NCBI RefSeq assembly: GCF_900116405.1 | Contig: NZ_FPAQ01000026.1 | Span: 1 to 56,792, forward strand | Direction: 5' to 3' | Source: Halomonas saccharevitans | GTDB taxonomy: Bacteria > Pseudomonadota > Gammaproteobacteria > Pseudomonadales > Halomonadaceae | DNA: 56,792 nucleotides | In this document: positions 46,000 through 55,726 of the stretch, piece after piece | Layout of the letters: each line of letters opens with the position of its first letter | Numbering within the stretch: position 1 is the first letter of the stretch | The notes under the pieces: model-generated | The model's input: only the letters and a program-made list of their open reading frames with translations | Database searches by the model: none | What the model was told of the DNA's origin: nothing | Position numbers and translations under genes: made by a program

Positions 46000-46413
46000 T
46001 CAGGACTCGACCTTGCCTCGCAGGGCCTTGTGCCGGCCGCGCTTCTTCTTGCTGTCGAGCCGACGCTGCTTGGCCCCCTTACTGGGGCGGGTGGCGATGC
46101 GCTTCTTGGGCGCATACATCACGCTCTTGATCAGCGCCTTGAGCCGCGCCAGGGCCTCGGTGCGATTGCGCTCCTGGGTGCGGTGACTCTGGGCCTTGAT
46201 GATTACCACGCCGTCGCGGGTAATGCGTTGATCGCCCAGCGCCAGCAGCTTTTCCTTGAAGCCTTCGGGAAGGCTGGACGCGCGGATATCGAAGCGCAGA
46301 TGAATGGCGGTGGCGACCTTGTTGACGTTCTGGCCGCCGGCGCCCTGGGCGCGTACCGCCTGCATCTCGATCTCGTGGTCGGGTATGGTCACCTGGCGAG
46401 AGAGTTCCAGCAT
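46000..46413 (-). CDS. arfB: Peptidyl-tRNA hydrolase ArfB
   Basis: 137 residues. It rescues ribosomes stalled at the 3' end of a message. The catalytic GGQ is at 26-28 in QGAGGQNVNK, and the basic C-terminal tail (KKRIATRPSKGAKQRRLDSKKKRGRHKALRGK) is the part that enters the empty mRNA channel. Full length. The gene 46474 on the same strand lies 60 bases upstream. Confidence 0.95.
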   Translation of the reverse strand: MLELSRQVTIPDHEIEMQAVRAQGAGGQNVNKVATAIHLRFDIRASSLPEGFKEKLLALGDQRITRDGVVIIKAQSHRTQERNRTEALARLKALIKSVMYAPKKRIATRPSKGAKQRRLDSKKKRGRHKALRGKVES

Positions 46414-46473
46414 GCTACCTGCCTTATCGTGGAAAGTGGGCCCGGCGCGGACACCGCCCGGGCATGAAGCCGA

Positions 46474-47148
46474 TCAGCTGGCCAGCCAGATTCGGTGCTT
46501 CGCACCCTTGCCGGGGCGATGAGCGCGCACGATGACCTCCTCGACCAGCAGGCCGACGCGACGCAGCCGCTCGGTGAAGGCCGGATCCTGACCCGCCGAC
46601 CAGACCGCCAGCACCCCGTCGGGGCGCAGCGCTTCCTGGGCCGCGGAGAGCCCCTGGGGCGAATAGAGCCAGTCGTTCTCGCGACGCGTCAGTCCCTCGG
46701 GCCCGTTATCCACGTCGAGCATGATGGCGTCGAAACCGCCGGGTTCGCCGCGCAGCAGCTCGCCCACGTCGCCCAGGGCGACGCGAGTTCGCGGATCATC
46801 CAGCGGGTAGCCGGCGGCCGCCCCGAGGGGACCGCGATTCCACTCCACCACGCCCGGCACCAGCTCGGCGACCACCACCTCGGCATCCTCGCCAAGCGCC
46901 GCCAGGGCCGCCGCCAGGGTGAAGCCCATGCCCAGGCCGCCGACCAGCACGCGAGCGCCGGGGCGATCGGCGATCCGTTCGCAGGCCAGATCCGCCAGGG
47001 CATCCTCGGAGCCATGCAGGCGGGTGTTCATCAGATCGCCCGGCGCGCCGGCGATACGAATGGAGAACTCGTCATTACGCTGCAGCAAGCGCAGCAGGGT
47101 GCCCTGGCCGGGAATGCTCGCGGTGCCGATCTCTTCGAATTTGGCCAT
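46474..47148 (-). CDS. Spermidine-synthase-like methyltransferase-fold protein
   Basis: A 224-residue protein with a Rossmann core. VLVGGLGMGFTLAAAL is the nucleotide-binding glycine loop, VVVAELVPGVVEWNRG the acidic strand, and FDAIMLDVDNGPEGLT the active-site region. It belongs to the spermidine synthase superfamily but lacks the N-terminal beta domain and typical polyamine pocket, so aminopropyl transfer is not assured. Such short members are often annotated as spermine/spermidine synthase family. Confidence 0.7.
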   Translation of the reverse strand: MAKFEEIGTASIPGQGTLLRLLQRNDEFSIRIAGAPGDLMNTRLHGSEDALADLACERIADRPGARVLVGGLGMGFTLAAALAALGEDAEVVVAELVPGVVEWNRGPLGAAAGYPLDDPRTRVALGDVGELLRGEPGGFDAIMLDVDNGPEGLTRRENDWLYSPQGLSAAQEALRPDGVLAVWSAGQDPAFTERLRRVGLLVEEVIVRAHRPGKGAKHRIWLAS

Positions 47149-47296
47149 GCTGTCTCGCTGTCACGGGAGTGGAACGGCCACCGGAATGGCGCCGAAAGCG
47201 CGCATTATGCGCGGGCCGGCAGCGTCTTGCCATGCATCCGCCCGGGAAACGCGCTACGAGGGGGAACGCGCTCGGGTAGCCGCACCTGGGCCGGCG

Positions 47297-47851
47297 TCAC
47301 TCCTGCTTATGCGCCAGCGCCATCAGATAGAGCGCCAGCGACAGCGCCAGCACCGAGAGCGCCAGATAGATGGCATCCAGCGGGGTGTCGAAGCTGATCC
47401 CCACCACCGCACGGAAGAACTCGATGATCACCGCCAGGATCACCACCCGCGCGATCTTGTCCTTGAGCTGATCAAGAGAGCTGACGTTGAAGGGGTGGTG
47501 GGGATCGCGCCCCTCGGCGGGCTCGATGCGCGAGACGAAGAGCTTGTAGACGCCCAGGGAGAAGATCATCAGCACCAGGGCGATCAGGTAGATGTCCACG
47601 GCCACGATGATGTCGGTGACCACGGTCTTGTGGATGTCGACGCCGCCGTTGAGGTAGTGGCGCCAGGTATCGGCGAGGATCGAGAGCACGTCCAGGCTGG
47701 CGATGATGAACAGCACCAGTGCCCCCAGCAGCGCCGGAATCACGGCCATCAACACCATCAAGCGCGAGTGCCACAAAAAGGCCTCGAAGCGTCGCTCGAG
47801 TTGACCGCGATGCCGCGGGGGCCGGGTGTCGGGGCGTTGTTCTGGTTCCAT
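47297..47851 (-). CDS. YqhA-like membrane protein (UPF0114)
   Basis: 184 residues with four hydrophobic segments. The block HSRLMVLMAVIPALLGALVLFIIAS, then a cytoplasmic segment ending SSLDQLKDKIARVVILAVIIEFFRAVVG, is the family pattern. Function unknown. GAGGAG lies ten bases before ATG 47851. It is divergent from the brkB-like gene. Confidence 0.8.
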   Translation of the reverse strand: MEPEQRPDTRPPRHRGQLERRFEAFLWHSRLMVLMAVIPALLGALVLFIIASLDVLSILADTWRHYLNGGVDIHKTVVTDIIVAVDIYLIALVLMIFSLGVYKLFVSRIEPAEGRDPHHPFNVSSLDQLKDKIARVVILAVIIEFFRAVVGISFDTPLDAIYLALSVLALSLALYLMALAHKQE

Positions 47852-47965
47852 GAAGTGCGTCTCCTCGATGACGGGGCGTCGGCCGGCACGAACGCCGCCG
47901 AACATTTGACCCAGGCGCGCAGGATACCCCTATGATGACGCAGGTACACTGGCACGGCAGCCCCG

Positions 47966-48895
47966 ATGACGTCACTCCCCAAAACACCCCGACAGTCGCT
48001 CCTCACCCTGCTGCCGCTGACATTGCAGTTCCTGTGGCGGGTGGTATGCGCCTTCCTGCGCAATCGCGGCATCCTGCTGGCCGGCGGGGTCGGCTACAAC
48101 ATCCTGCTCTCCATCGTGCCGCTGTTCGCGCTAATGGTCGTGCTGCTGGCCGGCGTGGTCGACCAGCAGCATCTGCTCGAGGTACTCTCCATCCAGGCGC
48201 GCCATCTGGCCCCCGCCCACGCGGAAGTGCTGCTCGACGCCGTGCGCACCCTGCTCGACTCCCGCGACGTCATCGGCATCCTGGGCTTTCCCGTGCTGCT
48301 GCTGTTCAGCTCCTTCGCCTTTCGCATGCTCGAGGATGCGCTGGCGATCATCTTCCATGCGCCCGACACCCACCATCCCCATCGCCGCCTCTGGGTCTCG
48401 GTGGCGCTTCCCTACGCCTTCATGCTGGTGCTCGGAGCGGGCCTTCTCGCCCTGACCCTGCTGGTCAGCCTGGCCAGCTCGATGAATGCGCTGTGGCTGT
48501 CGCTATTCGAACGCAACCTTCCCCTTGCCGGCCTCTCCGAGCCGATGCTCAACCTGACCAGCTTCCTCGGCGTCTTCCTGCTGTTCAGCGCCATCTACAA
48601 GGTGCTGCCGGTGGTCACCATCGCCCTGCGTCGCGCCGTGGTGGGGGGCTTCGTCGCCGCCCTGCTCTGGGAGGGCGTGCGCCTTTTGCTGGTGTTCTAT
48701 TTCGCCAACATCTCCCTGGTCAACGCGGTCTATGGCTCGCTGGCGACCCTGGTCGTGGTGCTGCTGAGCCTGGAGGTGGGCGCCATCATCCTGCTGCTCG
48801 GTGCCCAGGTCATCGCCGAGCTGGAGCGCAACGCCCGCCTCGGCCTGGCCTGGTACATCGACCCTCGTCGCCAGGCGGTAACCCACGTGGATTGA
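47966..48895 (+). CDS. YihY/BrkB family membrane protein
   Basis: 309 residues with six hydrophobic segments, GILLAGGVGYNILLSIVPLFALMVV near the start and YGSLATLVVVLLSLEVGAIILLLGAQVIAE near the end. It was once called tRNA-processing RNase BN, which is wrong; its role is unknown, with transport or envelope stress suggested. The loop after the second helix is rich in histidine (HAPDTHHPHRR). The ribosome site is weak. It converges with the phospholipase-D-like gene. Confidence 0.85.
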   Translation: MTSLPKTPRQSLLTLLPLTLQFLWRVVCAFLRNRGILLAGGVGYNILLSIVPLFALMVVLLAGVVDQQHLLEVLSIQARHLAPAHAEVLLDAVRTLLDSRDVIGILGFPVLLLFSSFAFRMLEDALAIIFHAPDTHHPHRRLWVSVALPYAFMLVLGAGLLALTLLVSLASSMNALWLSLFERNLPLAGLSEPMLNLTSFLGVFLLFSAIYKVLPVVTIALRRAVVGGFVAALLWEGVRLLLVFYFANISLVNAVYGSLATLVVVLLSLEVGAIILLLGAQVIAELERNARLGLAWYIDPRRQAVTHVD

Positions 48896-49003
48896 CGCCC
48901 TCGGTGGCGATGGCCGCTCAGCACGGCGCGTGGCGCAGCAGGCGGCATGGCTCAGTGACGGACCGGCTCGGAAAGTGGCTCAGGAGATGGATCGAAAGGC
49001 AGA

Positions 49004-50434
49004 TCAGAAGGTAGAGAGCCCGGTGGCCTCCATGAGCCGATAGCGCAGCCACTGCCCGGTCGAGGCATCGCCATGGGCCGCGAAGGGCTCGCTGGTGATG
49101 CGAGGCGGGGTCGAGTGCCAGCGACGCTCGAAGAAGGCCGCCGCGTCGATGAGGGCCTGGGTCGCGGCGGGCCCCACCAGGCGCACGCTGGTCTCCAGGT
49201 TCAGGTCGTCCAGGTTGCGCCGGGTGAAGTTGGCGGAGCCGAGGATCATCTCGACCTCGCCACCGGCATCGGCGGGTCGACGCAGCAGCAGCTTGCTGTG
49301 GCACTGCTCGCCCTGGGTGACGCACCAGCGTATCGGCACCCCGGCGGCATGGAGTTCGCGTGCCACCGGCCGGTTGGGAATGCCGCCCTTCTCGATCCCG
49401 AAGGCGTCACGATTGGGGTCGAGCAGCACTCGCAGAACCACGCCGCGTCGCCGGGCCGCCACCAGCGCCTCGATCAGCTCGCGATGCGAGAGGTAGAAGA
49501 CGGCGACATCCAGCCGGTCGCCTGAATCGCTTGCCTCGATGGCCGCGAGCAGCGCCCGGCGGATGGCCCCCTCGGTGAGCACCTGCAGCCTCGCGCCCGC
49601 CACCGGGGCCTGCGGGGCGTCCAAGGCCCCGGGACCCGGCAGGCGCACGCCCGACCAGCCGGCCACCGGGCGCTCCGAGGCCAGAAGGTCCCGCGCTGCC
49701 GCCCCCTCGAAGCGCAGCGCCACGTTGCCGTGCCGGCTGCTGGCATCATGGGGATTGGCCGAGGTGACCAGTGCCGACCAGCCATCCCCCCGGTCGACGA
49801 CCAGGGTCTTGCGATGGTTGGCGTTGAAGTTGAGCAGGCTCAGGTAGCTTCGCAACGGCACCTTCCCCGGCCCCAGGGGATTGGGCAGCCAGCCACCGTC
49901 ATGGTGGTTGCCGAGCCAGCGCGGCCCCAGATGCCAGGCCCCCGACCAGAGCGGATTTGAAGCCCGCAGCCGCGTCAGATCCGTGATCACCACCGTGACG
50001 CCCGCCTCGCGTAACCGCTTGAGGTGGGCAGGCGCGAGACCGCCATAGAGGGTATTGAGCGGGTCGGTGATCACCACGGCCTCGAGCGCCGGACGCTGCG
50101 ACCTGCGCTTGACCAGGGCATCGGTAAGCTGCGCCGACAGCGGCCGAAAGTCCTGGCCATCGGCGGCGCCGGCGAAATCGTTGAACAGGAACATGTCCAG
50201 CACCACCAGGCGCTCGGCCTGGCCGATCAGCGCCATGGCCTCGTCGAAGATCCGGCGCCGGGCGTGTCGCTCACCAGAGGGGGCGTACCAGGTCTCGTCG
50301 GCGAGAAAGCGCACACCCTCGGCGGTGCGTTCGGGAAAGGCCTGGCCGAGCCCTTCCGGCAGCGGCTTGTAGCGCTGCCAGGCGCCCATGGCGAGCCAGG
50401 CCACGAGCAGTGCCGTCACGATCCAGGGCCACAT
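49004..50434 (-). CDS. Phospholipase D family protein with incomplete second HKD motif
   Basis: A 476-residue protein with an N-terminal membrane anchor (about 3-18). It has two PLD domains. HKD1 is complete: H207, K209, D214 in NHRKTLVVD. HKD2 has H379 and K381 (CHSKLLLRR) but Arg386 at the Asp position; GSANFTRRN (399-407) follows as usual. The overall layout resembles cardiolipin-synthase-like enzymes, which act on phospholipid head groups outside the inner membrane. ATG 50434 has GGAGG at seven bases; in-frame ATGs upstream lack a site. Activity is uncertain because of the lost Asp. Confidence 0.75.
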   Translation of the reverse strand: MWPWIVTALLVAWLAMGAWQRYKPLPEGLGQAFPERTAEGVRFLADETWYAPSGERHARRRIFDEAMALIGQAERLVVLDMFLFNDFAGAADGQDFRPLSAQLTDALVKRRSQRPALEAVVITDPLNTLYGGLAPAHLKRLREAGVTVVITDLTRLRASNPLWSGAWHLGPRWLGNHHDGGWLPNPLGPGKVPLRSYLSLLNFNANHRKTLVVDRGDGWSALVTSANPHDASSRHGNVALRFEGAAARDLLASERPVAGWSGVRLPGPGALDAPQAPVAGARLQVLTEGAIRRALLAAIEASDSGDRLDVAVFYLSHRELIEALVAARRRGVVLRVLLDPNRDAFGIEKGGIPNRPVARELHAAGVPIRWCVTQGEQCHSKLLLRRPADAGGEVEMILGSANFTRRNLDDLNLETSVRLVGPAATQALIDAAAFFERRWHSTPPRITSEPFAAHGDASTGQWLRYRLMEATGLSTF

Positions 50435-50653
50435 TCGGCGCCTCCCTTTGCTTCGGCCTTCCACGCCATCCGTCCCTCGGCCCTTCATGCCGTCTTTCCT
50501 CCGACCTCTTCCCAGGCGCTGCCCGACCAGCATGGCTCCCTCGCGTTCCCTGTCGCCGAGGCGGGCGACGTTCCTGCCAGCATAGCGACCGGCCGCCGCA
50601 AAAGCAGTACGCCCGGCCGAGGCCGGGCGCAGCAGATCGTGACCGTATCCGAT

Positions 50654-50896
50654 TCAGCCCTGGCGGTACCGCCGGCGGCGACGCCACACCAGGCGCGCCA
50701 GGGGCACCAGCGCCGCCAGCCCCAGCGCGCCGATCGCCAGCACCGCGAGCATCGCCGGGCTGCCGGTATGGGCGTGGACGGTGGGGGCCGCATGGCCCGA
50801 GTGCGCCAGCACCAAGGGGCTCAATAGCAGGCTGGCCGGCAGCAGAGTGGCGCCGAGGGTAACGGAGCGGAGCATCTTGGAAGGACGCAGGGTCAT
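50654..50896 (-). CDS. Small exported His-containing membrane protein next to ureG
   Basis: 80 residues. A signal-like segment (about 8-30) is followed by AHSGHAAPTVHAHTG, with four histidines in 12 residues, then one membrane helix (about 46-64) and a strongly basic tail (RRRRRYRQG). AGGAG lies about eight bases before ATG 50896. It follows ureG by 78 bases on the same strand, so it may be the last urease-operon gene. The His segment could bind nickel, as in UreJ/HupE-like proteins, but the fold is not theirs. No function is proven. Confidence 0.6.
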   Translation of the reverse strand: MTLRPSKMLRSVTLGATLLPASLLLSPLVLAHSGHAAPTVHAHTGSPAMLAVLAIGALGLAALVPLARLVWRRRRRYRQG

Positions 50897-50974
50897 GGGG
50901 TGATCTCCTGGGAGTAATGAAAAGGGTCGGGAAAACGCTGGATCGGCCACGCAGCCGTGCTCGGCGCCTGCGGC

Positions 50975-51631
<657 letters not shown>

Positions 51632-51656
51632 GGTGCTTCTCCTGGCTTTTCCAGCC

Positions 51657-52379
51657 TTAGCTTCTGAACAGTCGTGAGTACTGGGTCTCGTGCAGGGCAC
51701 TGGCCAGGGCCAGGCCCGGCAGCGCCGGCCCCAGGGCGTCTTCCTCTAGCGACAGGGCCGCGTCTACCGCGGATACCAGCGCCGGGCGCATTCGCTCAAC
51801 CAGGCGCTGGGCCGCCGTATGCCCGAGGGGCAGGGCCTTGCAGGCCACGGCCAACTGGTTCTCCAGCCAGGCCCAGGCGAAGCCCAGCATCGCCTGGCGC
51901 GGTGGCACGCCGCGCACGTGCGCCGTCCAGGCGAAGACCGTCACATAGCCGGCGTTGGCCGGCAGCGCCGGTGCCTCGCTCGAGGGGCCACCCGGCAACA
52001 GCGCGAGACTCCCCAGCAGACGCACCAGGGCGGCGCCCAGGCGGCTATCTTCGGCGGCAAGCTCCGCGGTCTCGCGGTTGGCGGCGAGCCAGTCGTCCCA
52101 CCCGGCGATGGCCTCGCCATCCGCCTCGTCCCAGGCCTGGGTCAGGCGGGCCAGGGCCGGCAGCTCGCAGCGAGTCAGGCCGTCCTCCAGCACGCCCTCG
52201 AGCCACTCGCCGAGACTCGCTTCATCAGACACCCAACCCAGTTCGAAGGCGCTCTCTAGCCCCTGGGAGAAGGCGAAGGCGCCGATGGGCAGCGCCGGGC
52301 TGACCAGCTGCAGCAATCCCAGCAGCGCCAGGTCATCGCCCCGCGCCGCCGTTGCCGGCCCCTCAGTGGGCATGGTCAT
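51657..52379 (-). CDS. ureF: Urease accessory protein UreF
   Basis: A 240-residue all-helical protein with [28 protein letters not shown], the UreF N-terminal block, and a conserved SRLFRS C-terminus. It bridges UreD and UreG in the nickel insertion complex. Its start lies inside the ureE end (17-base overlap); ATG 52379 is the best start, with ATG 52373 two codons later as an alternative. Confidence 0.93.
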   Translation of the reverse strand: MTMPTEGPATAARGDDLALLGLLQLVSPALPIGAFAFSQGLESAFELGWVSDEASLGEWLEGVLEDGLTRCELPALARLTQAWDEADGEAIAGWDDWLAANRETAELAAEDSRLGAALVRLLGSLALLPGGPSSEAPALPANAGYVTVFAWTAHVRGVPPRQAMLGFAWAWLENQLAVACKALPLGHTAAQRLVERMRPALVSAVDAALSLEEDALGPALPGLALASALHETQYSRLFRS

Positions 52380-52908
52380 GATCGTGGCCGTGGTGATGCG
52401 GGTGATGCCCATCACCCTCCCCGGCCGTGGCCGGAGAGGGTGTATGGAATTGGGCGTGAGAATAGGCACCCGGCTCGGGGTCGAAGGGTGCCCGGTGGTG
52501 CTCGAGGCGCGCCCCCAGCCGCTCGGCCAGCGCCTCCAGCACATGATCCGGCGGGAAGCGCACGAAGCCGCCCTGACCCGGTGAAGCGTCTTCATCCTCG
52601 CCCAGCGCCAGCTGAACGTGACGGTTGCCCAGGTGATAGGCGAGACGCGCCATCGGCAGGCCCGCCGCGATGCGGGCGGTGACCACCGGCTCCACGGCGG
52701 CGCGGATGCGCACCACCTCGCCCCCCTCGGCGCGCAGCCCCTCGCCGTCGCGCAGCACCGGGCCACGATCGAGGAACAGGCCTATGGTGCGCCCGGCATC
52801 GCTTACGGCCTTTAGCCGGCCCAACACGCGCTGCTCGAAGGGAAGTGTCAGGGTATCGGTGGCCTGGTCGGCCGCGATGGGCCCGAGGCGTTCGATCAGT
52901 TTCAGCAT
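52363..52908 (-). CDS. ureE: Urease nickel metallochaperone UreE
   Basis: 181 residues. The peptide-binding and metal-binding domains are followed by a histidine-rich tail ([16 protein letters not shown]), the nickel store. GNRHVQLAL carries the conserved metal-site His. AGGAG lies ten bases before ATG 52908. A 247-base gap (52909-53155) separates it from ureC; I see no gene or clear signal in that gap. Confidence 0.95.
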   Translation of the reverse strand: MLKLIERLGPIAADQATDTLTLPFEQRVLGRLKAVSDAGRTIGLFLDRGPVLRDGEGLRAEGGEVVRIRAAVEPVVTARIAAGLPMARLAYHLGNRHVQLALGEDEDASPGQGGFVRFPPDHVLEALAERLGARLEHHRAPFDPEPGAYSHAQFHTPSPATAGEGDGHHPHHHGHDHDHAH

Positions 52909-53155
52909 TGAACAACCGCTCCTATGGTGTCTCGAGATGAGCCAGTCCTGCCTTCGCTCAACGCCACGTGTCCGAAACCCTGGCGCCCCGTACGGACTCC
53001 CGCGGTCGGAAAGACGGCACCTCCCTGTGCCGGCTTTCCTCGATCTTCATCCCTGAAGATCGCCCGCGTCGCTTCGTCCGGGTCACCAGCGGCCACGCGA
53101 GGTTTCGCGTCGACAGGCTGGCTCTCATACATGGGCATCCTCATCACCATGGTCA

Positions 53156-54859
53156 TCAGAACAAGTGGTAGCGCTGGGCGAGCGGCAGCTCGGTGGCGGG
53201 CTCGCAGGTCAGAAGCTCCCCATCGCAGCGCACCTCGTAGGTCTGCGGGTCGACGCTGAGCTCGGGGCAGGCGTCGTTGAGCTTCATGTCGGCCTTGCAC
53301 ACGCCCCGCACGTCCCGGCAGGCGCTGAGCGGGCTCTTCAGGCCGAGACTGTCCTTGATGCCGGCCGCGAGCGCCGCCTGACTGACGAAGGTCAGGCGGG
53401 TCTGGCTCACCGCCCCCCCGAATGAGCCGAACATCGGGCGGTAGTGCACCGGCTGGGGGGTGGGGATCGAGGCATTGGGGTCGCCCATGGGAGCCATGGC
53501 GATCATGCCGCCCTTGAGGATCAGCGCCGGCTTGGTGCCGAAGAAGGCCGGTTTCCAGAGCACCAGGTCCGCAAGCTTGCCCACCTCGATGGAGCCCACC
53601 TCATGGCTCAGGCCGTGGGTAATGGCGGGATTGATGGTGTACTTGGCGATGTAGCGCCGGGCGCGCACGTTATCGGCACCGCGCCCTTCATCTTCCGGCA
53701 GCAGCCCACGCTGCTGCTTCATCTTGTGGGCGGTCTGCCAGGTCCGGCAGATCACCTCGCCGACTCGCCCCATGGCCTGGGAGTCCGAGGCGATCATCGA
53801 GATCACCCCCAGGTCCTGGAGGATGTCCTCGGCGGCGATAGTCTCACGACGGATGCGCGAGTCGGCGAACGCCACGTCCTCGGGAATATTGGGGTCCAGG
53901 TGGTGGCACACCATCAACATGTCGAGGTGCTCGTCGATGGTGTTAACGGTATAAGGCCGCGTCGGGTTGGTCGAGGACGGCAGCACATAAGGCTTCGAGC
54001 AGGCGGTGAGGATGTCCGGCGCATGGCCGCCCCCGGCCCCCTCGGTGTGATAGGTGTGGATGCCGCGTTCCTTGAAGGCGGCCAGGGTGTCTTCCACGAA
54101 GCCCGACTCGTTGAGCGTGTCGGTATGGATCGCCACCTGGACGTCATAGCGCTCGGCAACACTCAGGCAGTTGTCGATGGACGCCGGGGTAGTCCCCCAA
54201 TCCTCGTGCAGCTTGAGGCCCATGGCGCCGGCCTCGAGCTGGGCCTCCAGCGCCTCGGGAAGGCTAGCGTTGCCCTTGCCGAGCAGGCCGATGTTCATGG
54301 GCAGGTCATCCACCGCCTGGAGCATCTTGCCGAGGTGCCAGGCCCCTGGCGTGCAGGTGGTGGCGTTGGAGCCGGTGGCCGGACCCGTGCCGCCGCCGAG
54401 CATGGTGGTGATGCCGCTCACCAGCGCCTCCTCCACCTGTTGGGGGCAGATGAAGTGGATATGGGCATCGATGCCGCCGGCGGTGAGGATCTTGCCCTCC
54501 CCGGCGATCACCTCGGTGCCGGGGCCGATGACGATCTCCACGTCCGGCTGGGTATCCGGGTTGCCGGCCTTGCCGATGGCCTTGATGCGCCCCGCCTGGA
54601 GGCCGACGTCGGCCTTGACGATGCCCCACCAGTCGAGGATCAGCGCGTTGGTGATCACGGTGTCCATGACCGAATCGTCGTGACGCTGGCTCTGCCCCAT
54701 GCCGTCGCGGATCACTTTGCCGCCGCCGAACTTCACCTCCTCACCGTAGTGGGTGGCATCGCGCTCGACCTCGATCCACAGCTCGGTGTCGCCCAGGCGT
54801 ACCCGATCACCTGTCGTGGGACCGTACATGTCGGCATAGGCCTGACGGCTGATCTTCAT
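53156..54859 (-). CDS. ureC: Urease alpha subunit UreC
   Basis: The 567-residue catalytic subunit. Nickel ligands are H133 and H135 (DAHIHF), carbamylated K216 (GLKLHEDWG), H245, H271 and D359. C318-H319-H320 is the mobile flap. All are present, so it should be active: urea to ammonia and carbamate. The ATG overlaps the ureB stop (ATGA). Confidence 0.98.
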   Translation of the reverse strand: MKISRQAYADMYGPTTGDRVRLGDTELWIEVERDATHYGEEVKFGGGKVIRDGMGQSQRHDDSVMDTVITNALILDWWGIVKADVGLQAGRIKAIGKAGNPDTQPDVEIVIGPGTEVIAGEGKILTAGGIDAHIHFICPQQVEEALVSGITTMLGGGTGPATGSNATTCTPGAWHLGKMLQAVDDLPMNIGLLGKGNASLPEALEAQLEAGAMGLKLHEDWGTTPASIDNCLSVAERYDVQVAIHTDTLNESGFVEDTLAAFKERGIHTYHTEGAGGGHAPDILTACSKPYVLPSSTNPTRPYTVNTIDEHLDMLMVCHHLDPNIPEDVAFADSRIRRETIAAEDILQDLGVISMIASDSQAMGRVGEVICRTWQTAHKMKQQRGLLPEDEGRGADNVRARRYIAKYTINPAITHGLSHEVGSIEVGKLADLVLWKPAFFGTKPALILKGGMIAMAPMGDPNASIPTPQPVHYRPMFGSFGGAVSQTRLTFVSQAALAAGIKDSLGLKSPLSACRDVRGVCKADMKLNDACPELSVDPQTYEVRCDGELLTCEPATELPLAQRYHLF

Positions 54860-55350
54860 GACGGTTCTCCCTGATCCGTGTCATCGGGTTGCGAGGATCG
54901 CGCGCCTTGCGCAGCGTCGGGCGCATTGGAAGGCGACGCGGAGGTTCGCGCAGCGTCGGGCGCATTGGAAGGCGACGCGGAGGTTCGCGCAGCGTCGGGC
55001 GAATTGGAAGGCGACGCGGAGGTTCGCGCAGCGTCGGGCGCGATAAGAAGCCGGCCCATGACGTCGCCACGGAAGCCGAAGATGCGGCGCGCCCCGACAT
55101 AGGGAATCAGCGTCACCTCGCGCACCTGGCCCGGCTCGAAGCGGATCGCCGTGCCGGCGGCCACATCCAGCCGGTAGCCCCGCGTGCGCTCGCGATCGAA
55201 GGTCAGGGCCGGATTGGTCTCGGCGAAGTGATAATGGGAACCGACCTGGATCGGCCGGTCGCCGGTATTGGCCACCTCGACGGTGATCCGATCGCGTCCC
55301 GCACAGAGCTCGATCTCACCGTCCTGTAACTGGTACTCACCGGGAATCAT
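54856..55350 (-). CDS. ureB: Urease beta subunit UreB with tandem-repeat tail
   Basis: 164 residues, against about 100-105 for ordinary bacterial UreB. Residues 1-100 are the normal subunit (MIPGEYQL to [14 protein letters not shown], with [11 protein letters not shown]). From about residue 101 a low-complexity tail contains three 13-residue repeats of the form [13 protein letters not shown], a part of a fourth, and an acidic end. The DNA repeat is 39 bases and stays in frame, so the tail is translated unless trimmed. AGGAGG lies eight bases before ATG 55350. The downstream ureC start is coupled through ATGA. Confidence 0.93.
   Translation of the reverse strand: MIPGEYQLQDGEIELCAGRDRITVEVANTGDRPIQVGSHYHFAETNPALTFDRERTRGYRLDVAAGTAIRFEPGQVREVTLIPYVGARRIFGFRGDVMGRLLIAPDAARTSASPSNSPDAARTSASPSNAPDAARTSASPSNAPDAAQGARSSQPDDTDQGEPS
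54910..55041. repeat. 39-base tandem repeat within ureB
   Basis: Three full 39-base units (54910-54948, 54949-54987, 54988-55026) and a 15-base partial unit. The units differ by single bases. The length is a multiple of three, so copy changes keep the ureB frame. Confidence 0.92.
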
Positions 55351-55398
55351 CGGCACTCCCTCCTGTAATGTTGAAAACTGCGCGAGTGCAGCCAGTTT

Positions 55399-55701
55399 TC
55401 AGACGATGGGCGTATGCACGGTGACGAGCTTGGTCCCGTCCGGGAAGGTGGCCTCGACCTGGACCTCGTCGACCATCTCGGCCACTCCTTCCATGACGTC
55501 ATCGCGGGTCAGGATCTCGCGCCCATGGCTCATGAGATCCGCGACGCTACGACCGTCGCGGGCGCCCTCCAGGATCTCGAAGCTGATCAGCGCCACCGCC
55601 TCGGGGTAGTTGAGCTTGAGACCACGATCGCGGCGCCGCTCGGCCAGCTGGGCGGCCGAGAAGAGCAGCAGCTTGTCCTTGTCTCTAGGGGTCAGTTCCA
55701 T
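55399..55701 (-). CDS. ureA: Urease gamma subunit UreA
   Basis: A 100-residue structural subunit with [39 protein letters not shown] at the start and [18 protein letters not shown] at the end, as usual. GGAG lies seven bases before ATG 55701. It is separated from ureB by 48 bases. Confidence 0.97.
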   Translation of the reverse strand: MELTPRDKDKLLLFSAAQLAERRRDRGLKLNYPEAVALISFEILEGARDGRSVADLMSHGREILTRDDVMEGVAEMVDEVQVEATFPDGTKLVTVHTPIV

Positions 55702-55726
55702 GGGGCGTCTCCATCAAGAAAAGCAA

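Noticed and set aside
52902..53173. Minus-strand open frame of about 80-90 residues between ureC and ureE
   Set aside because: It ends just inside ureE, has no good ribosome site, mixed codon use unlike its neighbours, and no recognisable domain.
54910..55041. Possible CRISPR array in ureB
   Set aside because: Units are directly adjacent with no spacers, and stay in the ureB frame; this is a coding minisatellite.
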